A DNA stretch of 64,000 bases from Marinomonas aquimarina (GTDB lineage Bacteria > Pseudomonadota > Gammaproteobacteria > Pseudomonadales > Marinomonadaceae), in contig NZ_FLOC01000013.1 of assembly GCF_900089755.1 (NCBI RefSeq), forward strand, positions 56,682 to 120,681, written 5' to 3'. Position 1 is the stretch's first letter. Each line of letters starts with the position of its first letter. The notes under the pieces were generated by a model. The model worked only from the letters and a program-made list of their open reading frames with translations. It searched no databases and had not been told where the DNA came from. This document shows positions 28,145 through 36,592 of the stretch, in pieces. The translations under genes were made by a program, and so were the position numbers.

Positions 28145-28834
28145 GTGGCCATCGCAGAGAATTTACAAGAAGTGCGTTGTGAGATCGCAGAATTAACACA
28201 ACGCTTTGAGCGTCAGCCAGAAAGTGTGCGTCTATTGGCGGTCAGTAAAACCAAACCGGTCGCGGATCTATTGGCTGCTTACGCGGCTGGGCAGCGTTTG
28301 TTTGGTGAAAACTATGTTCAAGAGGCGGTGGATAAATGCCAACAGCTGTCTTCGCTTGCGGACATTGAGTGGCATTTTATTGGTCCGATTCAATCGAATA
28401 AATCCCGTCAAATTGCGGAAACCATGGCCTGGGTGCACACCATTGATCGGGACAAGATTGCGCGCCGTTTAAGTGAGCAACGCCCCGCTGATATGCCGCC
28501 ACTCAACGTTCTCATTCAAGTGAATGTCAGTGGCGAAGAATCGAAGTCTGGTATTGCTCTAGAGTCGTTAGACAGCATGGTTAAGCTGGTGTCAGAGCTG
28601 CCTAATTTGCGTTTACGTGGCCTAATGGCGATTCCAGCGCCGCAGGAAAATGAAGCGGCGCAAATTCAAGTCTATGCGCCATTAAAGCAAGCGTTTGAGA
28701 CATTACAGCAGCACTACCCAGAGGTTGATACCTTGTCCATTGGTATGTCCGGAGACCTCGCCGCAGCGATTGCTTCAGGCAGTACCATGGTGCGAGTGGG
28801 AACGGCGATCTTTGGTGCGCGCGACTACGCATAA
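28145..28834 (+). CDS. yggS: YggS family PLP-binding protein
   Basis: A 229-aa single-domain alanine racemase-like PLP protein. The PLP lysine is in LAVSKTKPVADLL near residue 38, and HFIGPIQSNKSRQI, HTIDR, LNVLIQVNVSGEESKSGI and SIGMSGDLAAAI are the conserved motifs. The family keeps PLP balance and amino acid/keto acid levels; mutants in E. coli show altered amino acid pools. It starts at GTG with AGAGG upstream. It is followed by proC, as in most gammaproteobacteria. Confidence 0.95.
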   Translation: MAIAENLQEVRCEIAELTQRFERQPESVRLLAVSKTKPVADLLAAYAAGQRLFGENYVQEAVDKCQQLSSLADIEWHFIGPIQSNKSRQIAETMAWVHTIDRDKIARRLSEQRPADMPPLNVLIQVNVSGEESKSGIALESLDSMVKLVSELPNLRLRGLMAIPAPQENEAAQIQVYAPLKQAFETLQQHYPEVDTLSIGMSGDLAAAIASGSTMVRVGTAIFGARDYA

Positions 28835-28877
28835 CAGCGAACCCAATTCGCATAAGTTACAGTTTTATAGGTGAACA

Positions 28878-29699
28878 ATGAGTTTAAAAATTGCGTTTGT
28901 AGGTGTCGGTAATATGGCATCTGCGATCATTGGTGGTTTGCGAGCAAGCGGCTACGCAGGTGAGTCCATCGTTGGTAGTTCGATTAATGTCGAAGATCAT
29001 AAAAACCTTGAGCAGCGCTTTGGCATTCGTATGTACGAAGATAACCAAGACGCAGTGGCGCAAGCCGATGTGGTGTTCCTATGTGTCAAACCCAACATGC
29101 TGCAGTCGGTTGTCGAAGGCTTCGCGGACGCGGTGCGTGACGACCAACTGTATGTCTCGGTTGCCGCAGGCATTGAGATTAATGCCCTAGAAAAATGGTT
29201 AGTGAAACCGGTCGCAGTGGTACGTTCAATGCCGAATACGCCAGCGTTGGTGGGCAGTGGCATGTCAGGCTTGATTGCCAACTCGCGTACGACTGACGAG
29301 CAGAAAGCTTGGGTAGCGGATGCTTTTGACAGCTTTGGCAGTCATGTCTGGGTAGATAATGAAGCGCATATGCATACCGTGACCGCTCTATCTGGCAGTG
29401 CGCCAGCGTACTTCTTCCGTGTGTTAGAAGTGATGATTGAGGCGGGCATGGCGCAAGGCTTGGACGAAGCAACCAGTCGTAAGCTGTCTACCTATGCCAT
29501 GAAAGGGGCGGCGGCGATGGTGACCACGCTGGACGATGATATTGCGCAACTACGTCGTAATATCACTTCGCCTAATGGTACAACCCAAGCGGCGCTCGAA
29601 ACACTTGAGCAGCAGGGGATTGAAGCGTTGGTGACGGCGGCGGTAGACGCCTGTGCCAAGCGTTCTAAAGAATTGGGCGAAGAGTTCGCCAGCAAATAA
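28878..29699 (+). CDS. proC: Pyrroline-5-carboxylate reductase
   Basis: The last step of proline synthesis, with NAD(P)H. The nucleotide site GVGNMASAIIGGL is at 9-21 and the C-terminal dimer domain has ALSGSAPAYFF and the FPxxTTxxGGTT-like SPNGTTQAAL segment. The length of 273 aa is normal. It sits between yggS and yggT in the conserved order, 43 nt after the former and 19 nt before the latter. Confidence 0.97.
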   Translation: MSLKIAFVGVGNMASAIIGGLRASGYAGESIVGSSINVEDHKNLEQRFGIRMYEDNQDAVAQADVVFLCVKPNMLQSVVEGFADAVRDDQLYVSVAAGIEINALEKWLVKPVAVVRSMPNTPALVGSGMSGLIANSRTTDEQKAWVADAFDSFGSHVWVDNEAHMHTVTALSGSAPAYFFRVLEVMIEAGMAQGLDEATSRKLSTYAMKGAAAMVTTLDDDIAQLRRNITSPNGTTQAALETLEQQGIEALVTAAVDACAKRSKELGEEFASK

Positions 29700-29718
29700 T
29701 TAAGGTAGGTGCCAAACG

Positions 29719-30258
29719 ATGGGTGATCCATTAATTCTGATCGTCAAAACACTCGGTCACTTGTATTTGTTTATTGTCTTGTTGCGCTTAGTGTTGCAAT
29801 TAAGCCGAGCAGACTTCTACAACCCAATTAGTCAGGGGGTGGTGAAAGCCACCAGCCCTCTATTAAAACCGTTGCGTAAGGTGCTTCCTTCGATCGGCCG
29901 TATTGATACTTCATCTGTGGTGCTAGCATTGGCGGTGCAAGCCATTATTATTGTCGCGATTATGGCGATTGTAGGTTACCAGCTGGCACCCTTGCATTAT
30001 GTGATTTACACCGTTGCAGGGGTGGTGTATCACTTGTTAGATCTGTACTTCTGGGCCATGCTGATTTCCGTGATCTTGAGCTGGGTTGCACCGGGTTCGA
30101 GCCATCCAGGTGCACTGTTGGTGATGCAGATCTGTGAGCCTTTGTACCGTTTCTGTCATCGCTTTATCCCTTCACTAGGTGGCTTTGACCTATCGCCAAT
30201 CTTTATCTTCTTGGCGATTACCATCCTGAAACAGTTCATCGCACCGTTTGTAATTTAA
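29719..30258 (+). CDS. yggT: YggT family membrane protein
   Basis: A 179-aa integral inner-membrane protein made of two copies of the YggT motif, each with two helices. The repeats begin at LYLFIVLLRLVLQLSRADFYNPISQ and at LLDLYFWAMLISVILSWV. YggT proteins in gammaproteobacteria have been connected to osmotic stress, and in other groups to chloroplast/septum organisation, but no firm function is known. It starts 19 nt after proC and ends at a terminator. Confidence 0.93.
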   Translation: MGDPLILIVKTLGHLYLFIVLLRLVLQLSRADFYNPISQGVVKATSPLLKPLRKVLPSIGRIDTSSVVLALAVQAIIIVAIMAIVGYQLAPLHYVIYTVAGVVYHLLDLYFWAMLISVILSWVAPGSSHPGALLVMQICEPLYRFCHRFIPSLGGFDLSPIFIFLAITILKQFIAPFVI

Positions 30259-30260
30259 GA

Positions 30261-30289
30261 AATAAGCCGCTCAAAAGAGCGGCTTATTT
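30261..30289 (+). terminator. Intrinsic terminator after yggT
   Basis: AATAAGCCGCTC pairs perfectly with GAGCGGCTTATT around an AAAA loop and runs into TTTG. The T-run is short but the stem is strong. Confidence 0.75.
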
Positions 30290-30333
30290 GAGTAGTGCTG
30301 CATATTCTTATATGATGCGCAGCCGAAAGGTAA

Positions 30334-30885
<552 letters not shown>

Positions 30886-30919
30886 TTTTATGAATGCCGC
30901 TAGGCATTGGATTTATTAG

Positions 30920-31180
<261 letters not shown>

Positions 31181-31181
31181 G

Positions 31182-31212
31182 AAAAAATGCCAAGCGTTTG
31201 CTTGGCATTTTT
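31182..31212. terminator. Intrinsic terminator of yfhL, possibly bidirectional
   Basis: AAAAATGCCAAG pairs with CTTGGCATTTTT around a 6-nt loop, with A-rich and T-rich flanks. It separates yfhL from the convergent potassium channel gene. Confidence 0.9.
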
Positions 31213-31224
31213 GTTTCTGGCGTT

Positions 31225-32349
31225 CTACTTTTGAGCTTGGCGTACGTGTTCAGCAAACATCTCTGCGACTTGTTCTTTAGATGGGGCCAGTTGATCCTCT
31301 CCAATTAACAGAATCAAAGCATTCAAACTGATGAACTCGCTCGATTTAGGGTGGGTCACAATTTTCCCCATGGTGTCTTCAAAGCCAATCGCGGTGCCTA
31401 AGTCTCGCTGAATCAATTCGGTCACCACATCTGCCCAGCGCACCTTATACAGTGACACATTGATACGGACCGTGTGATCCCCTTGATAGCGGAATAAGTC
31501 TTCCAGCACCTGCTCCGTACCGGGTGCCACCAAAGAGCGTACCAGCATCTCAGGATACGCTCGCACCGGACGGATCACGGCCTTGGCACCTGATTGACGA
31601 AAGCGCTCTCGGTTCGCATCATCGATGGCTTCGGCTAGGATAAAGGCCTTGCTACCGATTTCTTTGATACGGTGCAAAATATCAAATACCAAGCTGTCAC
31701 TGTGTGCGTCCAAACTGTCTGGAGAAAGCACCACTATGTACTTAGCATCGCTTACCCCTGCGCTGTTGAGCATGCCAGGGCTGGTGGCATCGCCTGTATG
31801 ATGCACAACACCTTGTGCGCGCAGCGTCTCAGGCAGGCCCTCTGGGAACTTTGGCGTAAGGATTTGGATGGGGACATCATCAAGCCCTGGGGTGTTGCAA
31901 ATCTGCTGCACCAGCAAGCTCAAGTAACGCTCCGTATTCGTGCTAGGGGTATTGATGATTAATAAGTGATCTTGCATATCGCTCCACTCCAAGCGTCCTT
32001 TGATCTTCATTTCTTTGCGCATGATGCGTATTTCGACGTAGTCACTGGCGATCTGTGCCAACAGCGTAATGCCTAAGCCGTAAATCAAAACAATCGTCGT
32101 AAATTGGCCCCAAAAAGTGGCGGCTGAGAGGTCGCCATAACCTGTGGTGCTGGCTGATGTCATGGTCAACCAAAAGGCCTGCCACCAATCTAAATCTTCA
32201 AAGTAGACCATGGCGACGCTGTGCGCCGCCACGACACTGGCGAGCATTAAAAAGCGTCGTTTGAGATCTTTGACCGCATGTAGGTGTACCTGTTTACGGT
32301 AACGCAAACGTGAACGGTTTTTATGATGGATCAGCTTTCCTAGCATCAT
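31225..32349 (-). CDS. Potassium channel with RCK/TrkA-N domain
   Basis: A 374-aa protein with two transmembrane helices (about 33-50 and 82-104) that flank a pore loop with the selectivity filter TTGYGD (68-73). The rest is a cytoplasmic double RCK-type domain that begins at DHLLIINTPSTNTERYL. The usual GxGxxG nucleotide motif is replaced by IINTPSTN, so binding of NAD is doubtful, while calcium or other ligands may gate it. The protein resembles the bacterial Kch and MthK channels, and two TM helices per subunit would make a tetrameric channel. It starts 12 nt after trmL stops. Confidence 0.9.
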   Translation of the reverse strand: MMLGKLIHHKNRSRLRYRKQVHLHAVKDLKRRFLMLASVVAAHSVAMVYFEDLDWWQAFWLTMTSASTTGYGDLSAATFWGQFTTIVLIYGLGITLLAQIASDYVEIRIMRKEMKIKGRLEWSDMQDHLLIINTPSTNTERYLSLLVQQICNTPGLDDVPIQILTPKFPEGLPETLRAQGVVHHTGDATSPGMLNSAGVSDAKYIVVLSPDSLDAHSDSLVFDILHRIKEIGSKAFILAEAIDDANRERFRQSGAKAVIRPVRAYPEMLVRSLVAPGTEQVLEDLFRYQGDHTVRINVSLYKVRWADVVTELIQRDLGTAIGFEDTMGKIVTHPKSSEFISLNALILLIGEDQLAPSKEQVAEMFAEHVRQAQK

Positions 32350-32361
32350 AATCCTGTCTCT

Positions 32362-32838
32362 TTAGTCTAAGCTGGGCATGGCGTAATCCAGTTGGCGCCA
32401 TGACTCATAGACCATAACGGCAACGGTATTTGAGAGGTTTAAACTACGTGAACCGGCTTGCATCGGCAAGCGCAGGCGTTGGCTATAGGGCAAGGCTTCA
32501 ATGAAATCGTTTGGCAAACCACGCGTTTCTGGGCCAAATACCAACACATCGCCTGCTTTAAACGCCGCTTCAGAGTGAGTGTGGCTACCTTTAGTTGTCA
32601 AAGCGTAGATGGTGCCGAGCTGACCTTGGTTTTGATCGAGAAAGGCCTGCCAATTAGGGTAGCGTTTTACCTTGGCCAGTTCGTGATAATCCAAGCCTGC
32701 ACGACGGACTTTCTTTTCATCTAAATCAAAGCCCAGTGGCTCGATTAAGTGTAATTGGTAGCCTGTGTTGGCACACAAGCGAATCACGTTGCCCGTGTTA
32801 GGTGGAATCTCTGGTTGATACAAAACAATGTGTAGCAT
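32362..32838 (-). CDS. trmL: tRNA (cytidine/uridine-2'-O)-methyltransferase TrmL
   Basis: A 158-aa SPOUT-class methyltransferase that 2'-O-methylates position 34 of certain tRNA-Leu species. N-terminal [21 protein letters not shown] and C-terminal [11 protein letters not shown] and [14 protein letters not shown] form the knotted AdoMet site. The start at ATG 32838 is taken because GGAGAGG lies 6 nt upstream and the sequence matches the family start; the extra 10 residues from 32868 are not family-like. It is divergent from the tRNA-Phe genes. Confidence 0.95.
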   Translation of the reverse strand: MLHIVLYQPEIPPNTGNVIRLCANTGYQLHLIEPLGFDLDEKKVRRAGLDYHELAKVKRYPNWQAFLDQNQGQLGTIYALTTKGSHTHSEAAFKAGDVLVFGPETRGLPNDFIEALPYSQRLRLPMQAGSRSLNLSNTVAVMVYESWRQLDYAMPSLD

Positions 32839-32919
32839 ATTCGCCTCTCCTTCAGATCTTTTTATCATACCAGAGCGCGCTAATATCCTAACTTAACTAT
32901 AAAAATTTTAAAAAAAGTG

Positions 32920-32947
32920 TTGACGGGTAAAATGAGTTATCTATAAT
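32920..32947 (+). promoter_or_regulatory. Sigma-70 promoter of the tRNA-Phe pair
   Basis: TTGACG (32920-32925) and a perfect TATAAT (32942-32947) are 16 nt apart, with the first tRNA beginning 11 nt after the -10 box. This is a strong canonical promoter. Confidence 0.85.
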
Positions 32948-32958
32948 ACGCCGCACTT

Positions 32959-33034
32959 GCCCAGATAGCTCAGTCGGTAGAGCAGGGGATTGAAAATCCC
33001 CGTGTCGGTGGTTCGATTCCGCCTCTGGGCACCA
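32959..33034 (+). tRNA. tRNA-Phe (GAA)
   Basis: A 76-nt tRNA. The acceptor stem GCCCAGA pairs with TCTGGGC, the anticodon loop is TTGAAAA with anticodon GAA, and the T arm is GGTGGTTCGATTCCGCC. The CCA end is encoded. Confidence 0.98.
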
Positions 33035-33100
33035 TTATTATAAAAGTTAGCTAAATGCTTACTTTTAGTAAGAATACGGTGTCATACCGTTGCAAGTTTT

Positions 33101-33176
33101 GCCCAGATAGCTCAGTCGGTAGAGCAGGGGATTGAAAATCCCCGTGTCGGTGGTTCGATTCCGCCTCTGGGCACCA
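33101..33176 (+). tRNA. tRNA-Phe (GAA), second identical copy
   Basis: All 76 bases are the same as the first copy, including the encoded CCA. It lies 66 nt after it without a recognisable promoter of its own, so both are probably cut from one precursor RNA. Confidence 0.98.
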
Positions 33177-33185
33177 TTGCTACAG

Positions 33186-33214
33186 AAAGCCTCGCTAAAT
33201 GCGGGGCTTTTTTG
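33186..33214 (+). terminator. Intrinsic terminator of the tRNA operon
   Basis: AAAGCCTCGC pairs with GCGGGGCTTT (one G-T pair) around a TAAAT loop and is followed by TTTG. It begins 10 nt after the second tRNA. Confidence 0.88.
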
Positions 33215-33232
33215 TTTCTGCGATGAACATAA

Positions 33233-33276
33233 AAAAAGCGCTTAGTGAAACCTCTTCACTAAGCGCTTTTTGCGTT
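33233..33276. terminator. Intrinsic terminator of the envelope gene cluster
   Basis: AAAAAGCGCTTAGTGAA pairs with TTCACTAAGCGCTTTTT around a short loop (ACCTC). The T-rich and A-rich ends allow action on both strands; on the minus strand it closes the four-gene cluster. Confidence 0.88.
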
Positions 33277-33291
33277 TTAGCAGAGAGTACG

Positions 33292-34431
33292 TTAGCCACC
33301 TATAATGATGCCGCTGGTACGCTCTATGGGCGCAGTAGAAGCCTGCTTTGTCGCTCTCTTAGGTGATACCTTAGCTTTAGGTGTAAAGCGTCTAGCGATG
33401 GGGAGATCTAACATCGCTTCCTTGCTGCCACTGACCACCGAAACGTAGGCCGTCTTAAACTGAACTCGGTCGACTTTGACTCGCCCGACTTTGTTCTCAG
33501 TGTAGCCCAGACTTTCTTTTGTATAGGGGTCAAACATTTCCTCTCCAACCGCATAAATATCGAAGAGCTCACCTTCTTGCACGGTTTTGCCACCGGAGTT
33601 CAGGACTAAGTTGCCATCACTGGTATTGAGTAGGATCAGCGGATAAATATTATCTTTTAACTGATCAAAGATTTTACGGCTGGAAATATCAATCAGCAGC
33701 GGCAAGTTGTCGCGACTAGAGGTGGTTGGTACTTTGGCACTCCATTTGATCTGATTATTAATTAAATCAACCATTTGGTATTCAACAATGACTTTACTGC
33801 TGTACTGCGTTGATTTGCTGCCAACGGTCTCTCCAGTCAGTTCTAAGGTCTTACGAGTATCTATGATCTGTCTGGAGGTTTTGGCTTCCAGCACTTTTCC
33901 GCGTAAGACGTAGTCAACCCCTGGTTTGCTTTGATCTGCGACCACACTAAATAAGCGATCTTGTACAAATCTGGCTTCCAAAGCTTTGCTCAGGGCTCGT
34001 GCATGAGAATTACCAGAGAAGCTTTCGATCGCAAGAGTACGACGGTTGGCATTCATTCCTTTGAGGTTTTGTTGACGCCTTTTATCATCGTCATACTCAA
34101 CGTTTGCTTGAAGTCGAACTTTACATAAACCGCCGCTACAGCTTTCCGTTAGCACTCGGTAGGTCGTGCTTCCTGAACTACTGTAACTGGCGCCACCCGT
34201 ACTGGCTTCGGTGTATTCAAAGCCAGTTTCGTTTTCTTGATAGACATCGACCGATGAGCGTTCGCTTTTGATATCAACCCCAACCACTTGTTCGACGGCA
34301 CTGATCAATGCCGCATCAATCGCGGCATCGCGATTGGGACCTTCTCCCGTGACTTGAATGGATTCGATACCTGCAAAGGCAGGCATGGCTGCTATCAAGC
34401 TAGCAGCCAATAAGGTTAATCCTTTAGTCAT
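33292..34431 (-). CDS. Secreted protein with FlgT-like three-domain architecture
   Basis: A 379-aa exported protein (signal peptide MTKGLTLLAASLIAAMPAFA). The first 90 mature residues (ESIQVTGEGPNRDAAIDAAL...) look like a FlgT N-domain. The middle (RRTLAIESFSGNSHARALS ... VDYVLRGKVLE ... VIVEYQMVDLINNQIKWS) looks like a CsgG/TolB-type domain. The C-terminal part (LVLNSGGKTVQEGELFDIY ... GRVKVDRVQFKTAYVSV) resembles the FlgT C-domain. FlgT belongs to the polar flagellar H/T ring, yet no flagellar genes are here. The basic tail (PKAKVSPKRATKQ) is unusual. It starts one base after the upstream gene's stop; an ATG at 34449 is the alternative. Confidence 0.72.
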   Translation of the reverse strand: MTKGLTLLAASLIAAMPAFAGIESIQVTGEGPNRDAAIDAALISAVEQVVGVDIKSERSSVDVYQENETGFEYTEASTGGASYSSSGSTTYRVLTESCSGGLCKVRLQANVEYDDDKRRQQNLKGMNANRRTLAIESFSGNSHARALSKALEARFVQDRLFSVVADQSKPGVDYVLRGKVLEAKTSRQIIDTRKTLELTGETVGSKSTQYSSKVIVEYQMVDLINNQIKWSAKVPTTSSRDNLPLLIDISSRKIFDQLKDNIYPLILLNTSDGNLVLNSGGKTVQEGELFDIYAVGEEMFDPYTKESLGYTENKVGRVKVDRVQFKTAYVSVVSGSKEAMLDLPIARRFTPKAKVSPKRATKQASTAPIERTSGIIIGG

Positions 34432-34432
34432 C

Positions 34433-35953
34433 TTAGAAGTCTGCCGCATTAAAACGCGATTTGGATTGCTGTGTTGTTAGGATGCCTGATTCTTTTCTCG
34501 GTTGAGCATCTTCGATTTGCTTTGCAGTTTTTCCACTTTGCATCGCTTCAGCATTACGTACATGAATAGGGTGCCAGACAACGGCAACACCAACCATTTC
34601 ATGGCCAGTGATCGGGTGACTCATTTCCCACTTGTTCACCGTACGCAGACCATTTAGGTTTTGTATTGAGGAAGTCATTTTAGCTGCTTGATCAATTACT
34701 GTACGTAGGGTTTCTACTGAACCTGGATCCATTGTTGATACGGATGTGCTGTTCGCTAAGGTATGGACGACTTCTTGCACGTCACTGCGCTCCTCTGACA
34801 CTTTTCCAACGAAGTTACCGCTCATGTTGTAAGTTTGTGCAAGATTAGCCAGAGCATTTGATCGAGCTTGCTTATAGGCAGCCTTTATTTTCTTGTCCAT
34901 TAGGCGATCGTTATCTGTGTATCTTACGCCTGCTTGCCCATACGAAATGATCATCGGGTAGCCTTTATCGTCGTATTCAACTGAAGTGCCATATTCTAAA
35001 TAAGGTGTTTTATTTGAACTCAATGCTGCTTGAATATTTGAGAATGCTGGATTAGCCATTGCAACATCTGGCTTCACTTGACCTTTAGATTCGATAAGCG
35101 CTTTTAACTGATCTCTTTTTTTTAGGGATTTCGCTAACACGACCCCAATGCGACCTTTGCCACTGTTGTCATACATTTCAAAGGTCTTAATGACAAACAT
35201 GCCCGACATGTCGCCAAATGCCTCTGTAATCGTTGTTTCAGCGAAGTAATCGCGCATCAGCTCTTGCTTCTTCTGTTTACTTGCACTTTTGAATGTTTCG
35301 GGATCTATGCCTTCTTCTTCAAGTGCGGAATCAAGTTTTGCTTCCATCAGAGCGACAGCTTTTTCATAAACACTGCCCATTCTAGATTCAGACTTAAAGT
35401 CGTCTGCAGTCGGAGTAGGAGCGCCTTCATCCTGGAAAAATTCCGTAATGCTGCTGTTTCGAGTACTGGTGTTTAAGTTTTCTAGGTGGGATTGTTTGGC
35501 ATCAGCTACTGCACGTCGAATAGCATTCGCACGGTAGCGAGACCAGTCAGGGTTCGCTTTATCTACGCCGACAGCTGCGGTTCCTGTAGTTAAGCTTACT
35601 AAATGGCTTTTTCCTGCTTCGTTAAGTTGAGTTTCAACATCAATTTTGTATTGGTCCATTAATGATTTGATTTCTTTACGAGGGCTTTTGACCTCACTAA
35701 CGGAGTCTTTTGATTGTTCCCCAAATGCAGATTGCTCGTCTTCAGCTGTCATGGTCTCATCATCACTGGCTACGAAGCTTTCTTCTTCAAAAGATTCATC
35801 TAGATCGTATTCAAAGTCTTCATCAAATGATTCATCAGCTAGCTCTATTGAGCTATCTAAAGAATCCATTGAGTCAAGATCGGATGATTCGTCATTTGCG
35901 TTGGCATTGAAAGCGGCCAACGCGACAGCAAGTGCTATCGCGGTGTATTTCAT
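34433..35953 (-). CDS. Secreted DUF6844-type protein with acidic N-terminal region
   Basis: A 506-aa exported protein. The signal peptide is MKYTAIALAVALAAFNANA. The next ~65 residues are strongly acidic and Ser-rich (e.g. DSSIELADESFDEDFEYDLD) and probably disordered. The rest is a two-part alpha/beta region with ANAIRRAVADAKQSH and KKIKAAYKQARSNALANLAQTYNMSG, which look like the helices of LPP20/FlgT-N-type repeats. No enzymatic motif is seen. The AGAAAGGAATC ribosome site fixes the start at 35953; upstream codons in frame are not coding. It lies 25 nt from the LpoB-like gene and 1 nt from the FlgT-like gene. Confidence 0.72.
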   Translation of the reverse strand: MKYTAIALAVALAAFNANANDESSDLDSMDSLDSSIELADESFDEDFEYDLDESFEEESFVASDDETMTAEDEQSAFGEQSKDSVSEVKSPRKEIKSLMDQYKIDVETQLNEAGKSHLVSLTTGTAAVGVDKANPDWSRYRANAIRRAVADAKQSHLENLNTSTRNSSITEFFQDEGAPTPTADDFKSESRMGSVYEKAVALMEAKLDSALEEEGIDPETFKSASKQKKQELMRDYFAETTITEAFGDMSGMFVIKTFEMYDNSGKGRIGVVLAKSLKKRDQLKALIESKGQVKPDVAMANPAFSNIQAALSSNKTPYLEYGTSVEYDDKGYPMIISYGQAGVRYTDNDRLMDKKIKAAYKQARSNALANLAQTYNMSGNFVGKVSEERSDVQEVVHTLANSTSVSTMDPGSVETLRTVIDQAAKMTSSIQNLNGLRTVNKWEMSHPITGHEMVGVAVVWHPIHVRNAEAMQSGKTAKQIEDAQPRKESGILTTQQSKSRFNAADF

Positions 35954-35978
35954 AATATGATTCCTTTCTAATCTGTGG

Positions 35979-36581
35979 CTACCAAGAAACCGTGTCACCA
36001 TCGGCGACTTTGCCGACGACACGCTCGCCTTCCCAATATGAAAGGCCATTTTCAAGGTTGGTGAGTGACAGCTGGAAGTAGTACTCAATGCGAGTATCGT
36101 TATTGTCCATGGTGTTGTTGCGCTGCATGATCTTGCCAGACAGACTGAAGTCTGGGGCATACACTTGGCCGGCACCCTTCACCGAAGACTGTTTGACCAT
36201 TTCTGAGTCTTTTAGCTGGCGCATCTCGGCAACGGCTTTGTCACCGCCAGTAAAGGCATTGGTAATTAAGAACTTGCCACTGTTGGTTAACTTAACGCGG
36301 ATGGTTTTTGCGAGTTGGTCGGTATCGATGCGCTGCATGGTGTCATTGGTGATATCCGATACGAACATAATGTAGCGGCCACGCTCATCTGGGTGGTCTA
36401 GCATCTTATTAGCGATGATTTCGTCTGCCATGGAGTCGGCCGCGCCCTTGAAGTCTGCATACGACAGTCCGGCAACAATGTTCTCTGTTTTGCTTTCTGC
36501 ATTGATGTAAGCAGTGGGTGTGGTACAGCCAGTAATGCTAAGCGCCAGTAATGTGGCGGCTAGAGTTTTTAGTTTCAACAT
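35979..36581 (-). CDS. lpoB: LpoB-like penicillin-binding-protein activator lipoprotein
   Basis: A 200-aa outer-membrane lipoprotein. The lipobox LSITGC places the lipidated residue at C19. The mature domain contains GRYIMFVSDITNDTMQRIDTDQL and SGKFLITNAF, the TolB-N/CsgG-like fold of LpoB, and ends with a DWEG-like YWEGERVVGK segment. In E. coli LpoB reaches through the cell wall to activate PBP1B. Here there is no ponA/mrcB nearby, and the neighbours belong to a different cluster, so it might act with them instead. It is 11 nt downstream of the COG3014-type gene. Confidence 0.8.
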   Translation of the reverse strand: MLKLKTLAATLLALSITGCTTPTAYINAESKTENIVAGLSYADFKGAADSMADEIIANKMLDHPDERGRYIMFVSDITNDTMQRIDTDQLAKTIRVKLTNSGKFLITNAFTGGDKAVAEMRQLKDSEMVKQSSVKGAGQVYAPDFSLSGKIMQRNNTMDNNDTRIEYYFQLSLTNLENGLSYWEGERVVGKVADGDTVSW

Positions 36582-36592
36582 TTTTAGTTTCC

